Shown here piece by piece: positions 54,329-63,006 of a stretch of DNA of 64,000 nt. A program made the position numbers and the translations under genes. The first letter of the stretch is position 1. Every line of letters starts with the position of its first letter. The notes under the pieces are model-generated. The model saw nothing but the letters and a program-made list of their open reading frames with translations, was not told the DNA's origin and ran no database searches. The stretch comes from Methyloprofundus sp. (GTDB taxonomy: Bacteria; Pseudomonadota; Gammaproteobacteria; Methylococcales; Methylomonadaceae), in contig AP023240.1 in NCBI GenBank assembly GCA_016592635.1, positions 1,963,630 through 2,027,629 on the forward strand, given 5' to 3'.

Positions 54329-57300
54329 ACTATTCCAAGCCTTTTCTAAGCGTTTTGCAGATATTGGGTAAGGTGTTTTCAGTTGCTGGGCAAACAATGA
54401 CACTCTAAATTCCTCAATCATCCAACGAAAAGCTTCACTCTCCGGATTGACTAACTCATTCTTTTGCCGTTTCTCGACACTCTGCCAAAACCATTGCTGA
54501 AATTTTGCCATTTCCTGCATTTTTTGCTGATCTTTGGTAGGCTGTTGCAGCATGGCTTCCATACGTGCGGTAATAGCTTTTAAATAGCGTGGAAAATGGC
54601 GCACATGCTCATAAGCCGTCAAGGTTAAAAAGCCTTGGTAAAATAAACGCGCTAATTGTTGCTGCACATCCTGTACTGCGGGTTCTTGCTGTGGAAAGCT
54701 GGCAATTTTTTGTTTGATTTGCGCATAATTTGCCAAGGCTTGCACCACACTTTCACCAATTTTATTAGCTATATTCATCAATTCAGTTTTGTTCTCGCGC
54801 AGACTTTGCTCAAATTGTTGTTCAGTACGAATAGTCTTGCCACTGACAAATACGGATTTAATAATCAAAGCTAGCATATCTTGTTTATAGCTTTCACTCA
54901 TAATATCTTTGCTTAAATCAGGATGCTTGGCTAAACGGTTATAGGCTAATTCTGCTTCGGGTGAAAATGGTAAATTTTTCAGTATATATTTGGCTTCTTT
55001 TTTCAATTGTAATTGAAACAAACGTAGCAAACCTCTTTCGTGCTGCAAAGCGGCTTTTTCTTGGGTATCTAAAATACGTACACCGACCGAATCGCCTTCA
55101 TCAATGATGGCAGGGTAGCCAATAAAATTTTGCCCGTTTTGTTCAAATTGATAGACTTCAGGTAATTCGTCAAAGACCCATTTTATACAGCCCGTATAAT
55201 TTAACTCATCTTCAGCCAATTGATTAAAGCTATCACCTGCTGCTTCGGTATATTTACGTTGTAAGGCTTTAAGATCACGACTATTATCAATTTGCTGTCC
55301 TTGCTCATCGATTACCCGAAAATTCATGCGCAAATGATCGGTGAGTATCTCTTTATTCCATGCAGTTAATGGAATCGCTTCGCCAGTCAATTTTCGTAAG
55401 CGCATCGCTAGCCATTCATATAAAGAGCCTTTACCCTCTGGTTCCACTTCCAAACAGCGTTCTACCGTATTCGGTACTGGCACAAAATGTTTACGTAATT
55501 GTTTGGGTAGACCTTTGATCAGAGCGGTCAATTTTTCTGATAATAGGCCAGGTACTAACCACTCAAACGGCTGTTCAGTTAATTGATTCAACTGATGCAC
55601 AGGAATAATAAGTGTTACTCCGTCTTCCTCATGCCCTAATTCAAAGCGATATTGTAAAGACAGTACTAAGCGCCCTACTTGCTTTTCGTCGGGGTACTCC
55701 CAAGAGCTGATATGGCCTTCATCATGGCGAGTTAAATCTTCTTTGCTTAAAAATAATAGCTTTGGCTGTTCGCGTTCAGCCTTTTTGCGCCATTGGTCAA
55801 AGGTAATGCCATTAACCACCGTTTCTGGAATTTTTTGTTCGTAAAAATCATACAACCATTCTTCATCTTCGATTAAATCAACTCGGCGACCTTTATGTTG
55901 AATATAGCCGACCTCTTCTAATAATGCTTCATTGGCTTTAAAAAATGGCGCTCGGGTTTGATAATCATGTTCCACCAAAGCATTACGAATAAACATTTGT
56001 CTTGCTGCTTTGGGATCTACATGTTCATAGGGAATTTTGCGCCGACTTTGTAAGGTCAAACCAAACAATAAAGTACGCTCATAAATAGCACCACGCGCAA
56101 CCTTTTTTTCCCAGTGTGGATCGAAGTGGTTCTTCTTGATTAAATGCTCGGCACAACGTTCAATCCATTGTGGTTCTATTTTGGCCACACAGCGGCCATA
56201 CACTTTGCTGGTCTCAACTTGTTCAGCTGCCATCAACCATTTAGGACGTAATTTGTATTGGCCAGAACCTGGAAAAATATAGAATTTTAAATTACGTGCA
56301 CCTAAATATTCATATTGCTCATGTTTAAAACCAATATTGGATAATAGACCTGGTAATAGCGCTTGGTGTACTGCTTCATAAGATGCTTCCGTGCTATTCA
56401 CTTTCAGCTTAAGTTCACCTTTAATGACTTGTAAAATCTGCGCATGCACATCATGCCATTCACGCAAACGCACATAAGAAAGGAATTTTTGCTTGCACCA
56501 TTTACGCAATTGATTATTAGATAAATGTTTTTTGCGCTCTTCTACCGTATTCCAGATATTAACAAAGCTAAGAAAATCCGAACCCTCGGCAATAAATTCA
56601 GCATGCTTGGCATCCGCTTGTTGCATTTTATCAGCTGGTTTTTCACGAGGATCTTGAATACTCAAGCCAGAGACAATAATGCTCAATTCATTTAAACAAG
56701 ATAATTCACCAGCCGCGAGCAACATACGTGCTAATTTTGGGTCAACTGGCAGTTTAGATAACTGCAAACCCACAGCGGTAATCTTGCCAGATTTATCCAA
56801 TGCATGCACTTCTTGTAAAGTCGTTAAGCCATCCCGAATCATTTTATCTTCAGGCGGCTCTACAAAAGGAAAGTCGCGAATATCACCCAGTTTCAAGCTA
56901 GCCATCTGCAAGATGACTGCGGCTAAACTAGTACGTTTAATCTCAGGCTCGGTAAATTCAGGGCGACTTAAATAGTCATCCTGAGAATAAAGGCGAATAC
57001 AAATCCCGTCAGCGACCCGGCCACAACGCCCTGCCCTTTGATTAGCACTGGCTTGTGATACTTTTTCTATGGGGAGACGCTGGATTTTACTGCGATGACT
57101 ATAACGACTTATACGCGCATGGCCAACATCAATAACACTACGAATGCCTGGGACTGTTAGCGAGGTTTCTGCGACATTAGTTGCCAGTACGATTCGACGT
57201 TTACCTGCTTTACTTTTAAAGACCCGCTCTTGCTCATTAACACTGAGTTTGGAATAGAGTGGCAAGACTTCAAACCGACCGTTATTATGTTTGCGCAAGG

Positions 57301-58225
57301 ACTCAGTAGTTTCCCGAATATCACGTTCACCACTTAAGAAAATAAGAATATCGCCGGTAATATCACGGTGTAATTCATCCACCGCATCTAAAATGGCGAG
57401 CTGTACATCATTAGTGGTTTCATCTTCTTCCTCATCTTGTTCTATCGGTCGATAGCGCATTTCCACAGGAAAAGTACGTCCGGAGACATTAATAATCGGA
57501 GCGTTGAAAAAGTGGCTGGCAAAGCGTTCTGGGTCTATGGTCGCGGAAGTAATAATCAGTTTTAAATCAGGTCGGCGTGGTAATAACCAACGCATATAAC
57601 CCAAGAGAAAATCAATATTTAAACTACGTTCATGCGCCTCATCAATAATGATGGTGTCATATTGATTGAGGTAGGGATCATTTTGTGATTCGGCCAGCAA
57701 AATTCCATCGGTCATTAATTTTATTAATGAGCTATCGCGGGTTTTATCTTGGAAACGCACTTTATAACCGACGGCTTGGCCAATAGGTTGTTTTAACTCT
57801 TCAGCAATCCGATCTGCTACGGTACGCGCAGCAATACGCCTTGGTTGCGTATGGCCTATTAATCCTGCAGCACCACGACCAATGGATAAACAAATTTTAG
57901 GTAATTGGGTGGTTTTACCTGAGCCGGTTTCACCACAAATAATAACCACTTGATTCTGCTGAATCAGTGCAGCAATCTCATCTTTTTTACCTGAAACGGG
58001 TAAGTCAGGAAATTCCAATACTGGAAAACTTTCTAAACGGGCATTACGTTTTTGTATCGACTGCTTGAGCTTGAGCTCTAGTTGTTGCAGTTTTTCTTGA
58101 ACGTCTTTACCTTTACTGAGTTCATTACGCAAACGGTCTAATTGCCGTTTAATAGGCTGTCTATCTTTGTTTAGGGTTTTCTTGAGATTTTTGGAAATTT
58201 GCTGGAGCAGTTGTTGCGATGACAT
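54323..58225 (-). CDS. hrpA: ATP-dependent RNA helicase HrpA
   Basis: A 1300-residue DEAH-box helicase, the size of E. coli HrpA (1300). Walker A is GETGSGKTT at 98-106, Walker B DEAH at 195-198, motif III SAT, and QRAGRCGRVADG is motif VI. The helicase-associated and OB-fold regions follow, and the long C-terminal DUF3418 domain (from ~680) is the family mark. HrpA works on stalled or collided ribosomes and fimbrial mRNA processing. The last codons are overlapped by a REP-like unit. Confidence 0.97.
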   Translation of the reverse strand: MSSQQLLQQISKNLKKTLNKDRQPIKRQLDRLRNELSKGKDVQEKLQQLELKLKQSIQKRNARLESFPVLEFPDLPVSGKKDEIAALIQQNQVVIICGETGSGKTTQLPKICLSIGRGAAGLIGHTQPRRIAARTVADRIAEELKQPIGQAVGYKVRFQDKTRDSSLIKLMTDGILLAESQNDPYLNQYDTIIIDEAHERSLNIDFLLGYMRWLLPRRPDLKLIITSATIDPERFASHFFNAPIINVSGRTFPVEMRYRPIEQDEEEDETTNDVQLAILDAVDELHRDITGDILIFLSGERDIRETTESLRKHNNGRFEVLPLYSKLSVNEQERVFKSKAGKRRIVLATNVAETSLTVPGIRSVIDVGHARISRYSHRSKIQRLPIEKVSQASANQRAGRCGRVADGICIRLYSQDDYLSRPEFTEPEIKRTSLAAVILQMASLKLGDIRDFPFVEPPEDKMIRDGLTTLQEVHALDKSGKITAVGLQLSKLPVDPKLARMLLAAGELSCLNELSIIVSGLSIQDPREKPADKMQQADAKHAEFIAEGSDFLSFVNIWNTVEERKKHLSNNQLRKWCKQKFLSYVRLREWHDVHAQILQVIKGELKLKVNSTEASYEAVHQALLPGLLSNIGFKHEQYEYLGARNLKFYIFPGSGQYKLRPKWLMAAEQVETSKVYGRCVAKIEPQWIERCAEHLIKKNHFDPHWEKKVARGAIYERTLLFGLTLQSRRKIPYEHVDPKAARQMFIRNALVEHDYQTRAPFFKANEALLEEVGYIQHKGRRVDLIEDEEWLYDFYEQKIPETVVNGITFDQWRKKAEREQPKLLFLSKEDLTRHDEGHISSWEYPDEKQVGRLVLSLQYRFELGHEEDGVTLIIPVHQLNQLTEQPFEWLVPGLLSEKLTALIKGLPKQLRKHFVPVPNTVERCLEVEPEGKGSLYEWLAMRLRKLTGEAIPLTAWNKEILTDHLRMNFRVIDEQGQQIDNSRDLKALQRKYTEAAGDSFNQLAEDELNYTGCIKWVFDELPEVYQFEQNGQNFIGYPAIIDEGDSVGVRILDTQEKAALQHERGLLRLFQLQLKKEAKYILKNLPFSPEAELAYNRLAKHPDLSKDIMSESYKQDMLALIIKSVFVSGKTIRTEQQFEQSLRENKTELMNIANKIGESVVQALANYAQIKQKIASFPQQEPAVQDVQQQLARLFYQGFLTLTAYEHVRHFPRYLKAITARMEAMLQQPTKDQQKMQEMAKFQQWFWQSVEKRQKNELVNPESEAFRWMIEEFRVSLFAQQLKTPYPISAKRLEKAWNSL

Positions 58226-58664
58226 AGAATTAGAGTAAGGAATAAATATTTATGAAACAATGCCTTAAATGTAGGTTGGATGAAGATTTTTTATTGCGAA
58301 GCATTAAAAAACGAAATCCGACATAGGGGATACGCCAAAATGTTGGATCTCGTTATCTGCGCTACACATCATTGCCATTAAGTTAAGCAATATTGTAGGT
58401 TGGGGTGAAGCATGAACCCCAACCTTGTATATTAAAGATATCCCTTAAACACAGGATTATTTCACACCAAGTAATTATACTAATAACTGATTTTCTGGGG
58501 AAGCCGACCCAACAACAATATCTGGAGTTAGCATAAGCGCTGGCACATGGTTAATTTGATATTTTGTAGCTGTGGCATTAGCCGAAATATGCAGATAAAT
58601 CTGCACCTACGAAATTACACATTGTTTGTTATTGTTTTAACCTATACAAGAAAGCTATTTGTAA
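58226..58664. repeat. 439-bp intergenic patch of repeats
   Basis: No gene is seen. It holds a TGTAGGTTGGATGAAG-type repeat (from 58271), a perfect hairpin AGGTTGGGGT/ACCCCAACCT at 58397-58425, copy 2 of the ~80-bp repeat found at 3610-3690 (58425-58504), and a small palindrome TGCAGAT-AA-ATCTGCA at 58590-58605. The patch separates hrpA from the reductase operon and looks like a landing site for small repeats. Confidence 0.6.
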
Positions 58665-59639
58665 CTACTTTGCTGCGGCTACAAAAGCATCAGTATAAAT
58701 ATCACCCATAGCAACGCCTTTCAAGAAGGCATCGGTTTTCATGGAGGTTACCATATCAGGATGACCACATAAAAAGACCCGCCAACCTTTCCAGTCGTCC
58801 ATATGTGCCAAAGCAACATCATTAGCACGGCCTGCAGAAAATTCTCCAGGGATATTAGCAGCACCCGACACACAGGGGTAATAAGAGAAATTTTCGTACT
58901 TGGCAGCAAACTCTTCCAGTTCCTTTACCCTGTATAAGTCTTCAGCTTTGCTGGCACCATGGAATAGTTTTACCGGGCCGGTATGTCCTTGCTGCAAAGC
59001 ATCTTCTAAAATACCTGCCAACGGTGCTAAGCCTGTACCAGTTCCTACTAATAATAAGCCTTGTTCAGCACGTTCTGGAACATAGAAGCAATGCCCTTGC
59101 GGCTCAGAAACAGCAATATTGTCACCCACCTTAATTTCATCATGTAACCATTCACTAAATTGACCATTTGGCAAACGTCGGATATGAAATTCTAAAATAC
59201 CATCTTGTTGTGGGGTATTGGCAATAGAATAACTACGTGTTAACCCATCGTTTCGTTGTAAGTTAACAAACTGACCCGCAAAGTATTCATCAATATCACG
59301 ACATTCAAGCTTTAATAACAAAGTATTATGATTCAACATTTCATTAACGACAACAATGCCTTGAGAAAACATTTCTTCTTGATCAAGTAACTTAATCTGC
59401 ATGTCTTCTTCAGGGTTGCACAAACAGGCAAGAAAATAGTTTTGGCGTTTTTGGGTGTCTTTTAAACCTTTTTGCGCAGCTTCTGGAGGCGCGCTTTTCA
59501 CAGTACGCGTCAAACAACTATGGCAAGTCCCTTGCTTACAACCAAAAGGTATTTGCACACCTTCTCTCAATAAAGTATCCAGTACTGTTTCATCAGCTTG
59601 GCAATTATAGGTTTTTTCCGCTACGGTCAACTTAGTCAT
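58665..59639 (-). CDS. 2Fe-2S ferredoxin/FNR-type NAD(P)H oxidoreductase
   Basis: A 324-residue reductase: plant-type ferredoxin domain (~1-90; cluster Cys at 34, 39, 42 in GCKQGTCHSC and one in FLACLC), FAD domain (~95-190; RSYSIANTP) and NAD(P)H domain (~195-320; LLLVGTGTGLAPL, VFLCGHPDMV). This is the layout of the reductase components of methane/phenol monooxygenases, CDP-6-deoxyglucoseen reductase and related proteins. No oxygenase gene is nearby, so the partner is unknown. It is the second gene after rluB (5-base gap). Confidence 0.9.
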   Translation of the reverse strand: MTKLTVAEKTYNCQADETVLDTLLREGVQIPFGCKQGTCHSCLTRTVKSAPPEAAQKGLKDTQKRQNYFLACLCNPEEDMQIKLLDQEEMFSQGIVVVNEMLNHNTLLLKLECRDIDEYFAGQFVNLQRNDGLTRSYSIANTPQQDGILEFHIRRLPNGQFSEWLHDEIKVGDNIAVSEPQGHCFYVPERAEQGLLLVGTGTGLAPLAGILEDALQQGHTGPVKLFHGASKAEDLYRVKELEEFAAKYENFSYYPCVSGAANIPGEFSAGRANDVALAHMDDWKGWRVFLCGHPDMVTSMKTDAFLKGVAMGDIYTDAFVAAAK

Positions 59640-59644
59640 TTAAC

Positions 59645-60691
59645 TTATCTCGTTCTATTGCGTGTTGGTCTTTTGTTAGATTTGTCAAAGCCAGATCTAT
59701 CAGAATTGGCTTGCTTACGTTTACTAGGTATTTCTGACCTGCCCGCTCTTTGCCTATCGGACTGCTTACTGCTTTTTTTCGCTGTAGGCATAGTTTTTTG
59801 GTGTTGTCTAGACTTGGATGATTGCGCAAACCTTTCGGGAGGCAAATCAACAAAACTTAATAAGTCATCTAACTCTTTTGATTCAAGCTCGTAACTCTGC
59901 CCTGCACTTAATCCATCAGGTAAGAAAATAGGGCCATAACGCACGCGCATTAAGCGACTAACTTGAAACTCCAAAGCTTCCCACAAACGGCGTACTAAAC
60001 GGTTCCGGCCTTCTTTTACAGTCACGTGATACCAGCTATTCGCACCTTCACCGCCATTAAATTGAATATCATCAAAATGCGCAAGGCCATCTTCTAACTG
60101 CACGCCCTTTTTTAACTGGGCAATATTTTCTGCACTGACCTCACCTAAAATACGCACTGCATATTCACGGTCAATTTCTGAAGAAGGGTGCATTAAGCGA
60201 TTGGCTAATTCACCATTATTAGTGACTAATAATAATCCTTGGGTATTAATATCCAAGCGCCCTACTGCAATCCAGCGACTACCATTCATTTTGGGCAGAC
60301 GCGTAAAAATCGTTTTACGATTTTCTGGATCATTGCGCGTCACCACCTCACCTGTTGGCTTATGGTAAATAAGCACCCGAGTGGGTTGTACGATGAATTT
60401 TTCCCACTTCAAAATACGATTATTGAGAAATAAAACATCACCTGACTTAAGACGATCTCCCAATTTTGCAACTTCACCATTAAGTTGCAGGCGCTCTTCT
60501 GTTAGCCAGCGTTCCACTTCACGACGCGATCCAATACCACCACGGGCAAGTACCTTTTGAATACGCTCACCTTCAAGCTGATTCTGAGGGGCTGCTGCTT
60601 TTTTGGGCTGAGTACTGGTATCTTTCTCAGCATCTTTTTCCTTATCATTAAGATAAGGTTTGACATTAATAACGGGTGCTTGTGTCTTCAC
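59645..60691 (-). CDS. rluB: 23S rRNA pseudouridine synthase, RluB type
   Basis: A 348-residue enzyme: an N-terminal polar extension, an S4 RNA-binding domain (~42-100; ERIQKVLARGGIGSRREVER) and the RsuA/RluB catalytic domain with the nucleophile Asp in AVGRLDINTQGLLL. The C-terminal ~70 residues are Lys/Arg/Ser-rich and disordered, as in E. coli RluB, which makes pseudouridine 2605. RluE/RluF are possible but are shorter or lack this tail. Confidence 0.92.
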   Translation of the reverse strand: MKTQAPVINVKPYLNDKEKDAEKDTSTQPKKAAAPQNQLEGERIQKVLARGGIGSRREVERWLTEERLQLNGEVAKLGDRLKSGDVLFLNNRILKWEKFIVQPTRVLIYHKPTGEVVTRNDPENRKTIFTRLPKMNGSRWIAVGRLDINTQGLLLVTNNGELANRLMHPSSEIDREYAVRILGEVSAENIAQLKKGVQLEDGLAHFDDIQFNGGEGANSWYHVTVKEGRNRLVRRLWEALEFQVSRLMRVRYGPIFLPDGLSAGQSYELESKELDDLLSFVDLPPERFAQSSKSRQHQKTMPTAKKSSKQSDRQRAGRSEIPSKRKQANSDRSGFDKSNKRPTRNRTR

Positions 60692-60718
60692 TTTACTTTA
60701 TTTTGTTAATTTGTTTTA

Positions 60719-60853
60719 TCGTTCCACACGCTGCAACGTGGGAATACCGCCAGTGACGCTTCAGCGTTACTGCTACTTTATTCACATAGGATGTGCTGAG
60801 GCTCGAAGCGCATCTTCGATGACTGATGCGCTTCGGGCCTCAGCACATCCTAT
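60719..60853. repeat. Three adjacent palindromes between rluB and queE
   Basis: In order: CGTTCCACACG/CGTGGGAATA (60719-60747), CAGTGACGCT/AGCGTTACTG (60751-60772), and a near-perfect 28-bp stem in which ATAGGATGTGCTGAGGC (60786-60802) pairs with 60837-60853 and CGAAGCGCATC with GATGCGCTTCG inside. The last type has a decayed copy at 44549-44612. It ends 10 bases from the queE stop. Confidence 0.7.
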
Positions 60854-60863
60854 ACTGGTAATC

Positions 60864-61511
60864 TTATTTACCTGCCACATCACCCCAAAGAATTTTATGT
60901 AGCTGCAATTGAAACCGGACTGTCAATTGGTCTCTTAAAATCCATTCGGCTAATTCAGTAGGATCTTGCTGCCCCATAGCGGGTGAAAATAGAATTTCGC
61001 ATTGTCGCCCTAAATGAAACTGGTTAATTTTTTCTTTAGCCCATACATAATCCTGTTCGTTACAAATGACAAACTTAAGCTGATCTTGCCCACTTAAATA
61101 TTGTAAATTAGTATAAAGATTACGGTGCTCTTCTTTTGAGGCTGGTGTTTTTAAGTCCATGACTTTCATCACGCGCTGATCAATATGCGACACATCAATA
61201 GCACCACTGGTTTCTAGTGAAACTTGATAGCCTTTATCAACTAGCTGTTTTAATAATTCCACGCAAGCCGGCTGCGCAAGCGGCTCACCGCCTGTTACCG
61301 TAACAAAAGGAGTTTTATAAGTAGCTACTTGTGCCAGAACCCCTAAAATACTTTGTAGTTCACCACCTGAAAAGGCATAACTGGTATCACAATATTGGCA
61401 ACGTAACGGGCAACCTGTTAAACGAATAAAAACAGTCGGTAAGCCTATTGTAGTGGATTCGCCTTGTAGAGAATAAAAAATCTCGGTAATTCTTAACGCA
61501 TCGTCTTTCAC
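60864..61511 (-). CDS. queE: 7-carboxy-7-deazaguanine synthase
   Basis: A 215-residue radical SAM enzyme of queuosine synthesis. The Cys triad is in CPLRCQYCDT and the SAM segment VTVTGGEPLAQ follows; IFYSLQGES at the start is typical of QueE. It starts at a GTG that overlaps the cpoB stop by one base (TAGTG), so it is translationally coupled. queE behind tolB-pal-cpoB is a common gammaproteobacterial order. queC and queD are not in the window. Confidence 0.95.
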   Translation of the reverse strand: MKDDALRITEIFYSLQGESTTIGLPTVFIRLTGCPLRCQYCDTSYAFSGGELQSILGVLAQVATYKTPFVTVTGGEPLAQPACVELLKQLVDKGYQVSLETSGAIDVSHIDQRVMKVMDLKTPASKEEHRNLYTNLQYLSGQDQLKFVICNEQDYVWAKEKINQFHLGRQCEILFSPAMGQQDPTELAEWILRDQLTVRFQLQLHKILWGDVAGK

Positions 61512-62302
61512 TAGATACCCATTTTTTGTAATTTTTTCTCAGCCATATGCGCAGAGGTAGTACCTGCATATTGCGCTGTAATTTGCGAGTACATTTGCTT
61601 TGCCTTGCTCTTCTTGTTTTCTGCTAGATAAATATCCGCTAACTTTAACATAGATAAAGCTGCTTTTTCACTTTTTGGGAACTGGGTAAAAACGGCTTGA
61701 AAGTTTTGTTTGGCATTCGGCAAATCCCCCACTACTTTATAAACAGATGCTAACCAAAAAGTTGCATTATCACTGTATTCACCTGCTGGGTAATCATTTA
61801 AGAACTGAGTGAAACGCTTAATGGCCAATTGATATTTACTCTGCCTAACACTCTTAAACCCCTTATCAAAAGCCGCTTTTTCACTGGCTTTTGTTTTAGG
61901 TTTTTTCTTAGGTTTTGCTGGTGGGGTGACTGGTTTTCTCTGTGCAACAGGGACGGCCAAATTTTGATAACTACCACCACTACTACTGCCTGTCGCTTTA
62001 CCTGTTTCTAAATGCTGCAAGCGCGCATTAATATCTGCATAAATATTCTGCTGGCGCTTTTTTAAGTTGTTAATTTCATGGTTTTGTTGCTCAACCAACC
62101 CACGCAACTGCTGTACTTCAGTTTTTAAACTATCAATACGACCAAGCATCTGCAACATCGGCTGGTTAGAGGGCGCTCGCCCTACATAAGAAGCCCCATT
62201 TGCATAGCTAGAGTTGTTAATAATCGGTGGTAATGGCCGAGTCTCAGCATAAGCCAAATTAACACTAGTGATAACCAACACGACACACAATAATTTTTGC
62301 AT
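61511..62302 (-). CDS. cpoB: Cell division coordinator CpoB (YbgF)
   Basis: A 263-residue periplasmic protein: signal peptide (to ~19, NLAYA), an N-terminal trimerising coiled coil (~50-95; IDSLKTEVQQLRGLVEQQNH), a basic Pro/Lys-rich linker and TPR repeats (~140-255; AFDKGFKSVRQSKYQLAIKR, YSDNATFWLASVYKV). CpoB links PBP1b/LpoB activity with the Tol machine at the septum; two LpoB-like genes lie at 42201-43328. It overlaps pal by one base (TAATG). Confidence 0.94.
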   Translation of the reverse strand: MQKLLCVVLVITSVNLAYAETRPLPPIINNSSYANGASYVGRAPSNQPMLQMLGRIDSLKTEVQQLRGLVEQQNHEINNLKKRQQNIYADINARLQHLETGKATGSSSGGSYQNLAVPVAQRKPVTPPAKPKKKPKTKASEKAAFDKGFKSVRQSKYQLAIKRFTQFLNDYPAGEYSDNATFWLASVYKVVGDLPNAKQNFQAVFTQFPKSEKAALSMLKLADIYLAENKKSKAKQMYSQITAQYAGTTSAHMAEKKLQKMGI

Positions 62303-62883
62303 TATTTATATACCACTTCTACACGACGGTTAAGTGACAACGCATGATCTTCATGACCTTGTACCGCAGGCTTTTCTTCACCATAACTGACAATATCGAT
62401 CTGGTTATTCATTACACCAATTAACTGTAACATTTTAAACACCGCTTTAGCTCGCTGCTCACCCAATGCGATATTATATTCACGTGTTCCCCGTTCATCC
62501 GAATGTCCCTCTAGGGTAATGTGCTGATTTGGGTTGGACATTAAATAATTGGCATGTGCTTCCAAGACTACAATAAACTCTTCTAAAACCAAACTACTGT
62601 CATATTCAAAATAAATGGTACGTTTAGATAAAGGACTATTAGGGTCGGAAAACTCGCCACTTTGCATTAATTGCTCTACAGCACTTAACTCACGACTACT
62701 ATCCAAATCTACTTCTGCAACAGTAGCTGAATCTACGTTATAGGCATCACTCTCTGCTCCATCTGTATTCACTATAGGCGCAGCATCCTCATCTAAAAGA
62801 CCTTCTTTATCAGCATCACTGGTACAGCCAGACAGCATGAAGGTAGCACATAATATTGCAATTGCTGTTCGCTTTAATTCCAT
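62302..62883 (-). CDS. pal: Peptidoglycan-associated lipoprotein Pal
   Basis: A 193-residue outer-membrane lipoprotein (lipobox LSGC, Cys20) with an acidic linker (~24-75) and the OmpA-like peptidoglycan-binding domain (~85-190; TIYFEYDSS, EGHSDERGTREYN, RAKAVFKML, SYGEEKP). It ties the outer membrane to the cell wall and interacts with TolB. A hairpin repeat separates it from tolB. Confidence 0.96.
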   Translation of the reverse strand: MELKRTAIAILCATFMLSGCTSDADKEGLLDEDAAPIVNTDGAESDAYNVDSATVAEVDLDSSRELSAVEQLMQSGEFSDPNSPLSKRTIYFEYDSSLVLEEFIVVLEAHANYLMSNPNQHITLEGHSDERGTREYNIALGEQRAKAVFKMLQLIGVMNNQIDIVSYGEEKPAVQGHEDHALSLNRRVEVVYK

Positions 62884-62934
62884 ATTCTTAACTCTTTAAA
62901 GTAATAAATTAATAATTTCTTATTAATAATAATC

Positions 62935-62987
62935 GGGGGGTGAGCCTTTAGTTGGTCGTTGAGGTTCGCAAACTCACCCCAACCTAC
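62935..62987. repeat. Palindromic repeat between tolB and pal
   Basis: GGGGTGAG (62937-62944) pairs with CTCACCCC (62973-62980), followed by AACCTAC. The TGTAGGTTGGGGTGAG-type arm is shared with the hairpin at 58397-58425. It lies inside a normally continuous operon and may lower or modulate read-through from tolB to pal. Confidence 0.6.
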
Positions 62988-63006
62988 AAAACTGCGCTTC
63001 ACCTAC

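Noticed and set aside
58665..59639. Methane monooxygenase reductase (mmoC)
   Set aside because: The domain layout fits, but no mmoXYBZ genes are near and the gene is joined to rluB; a general ferredoxin/FNR-type reductase is all that can be supported.
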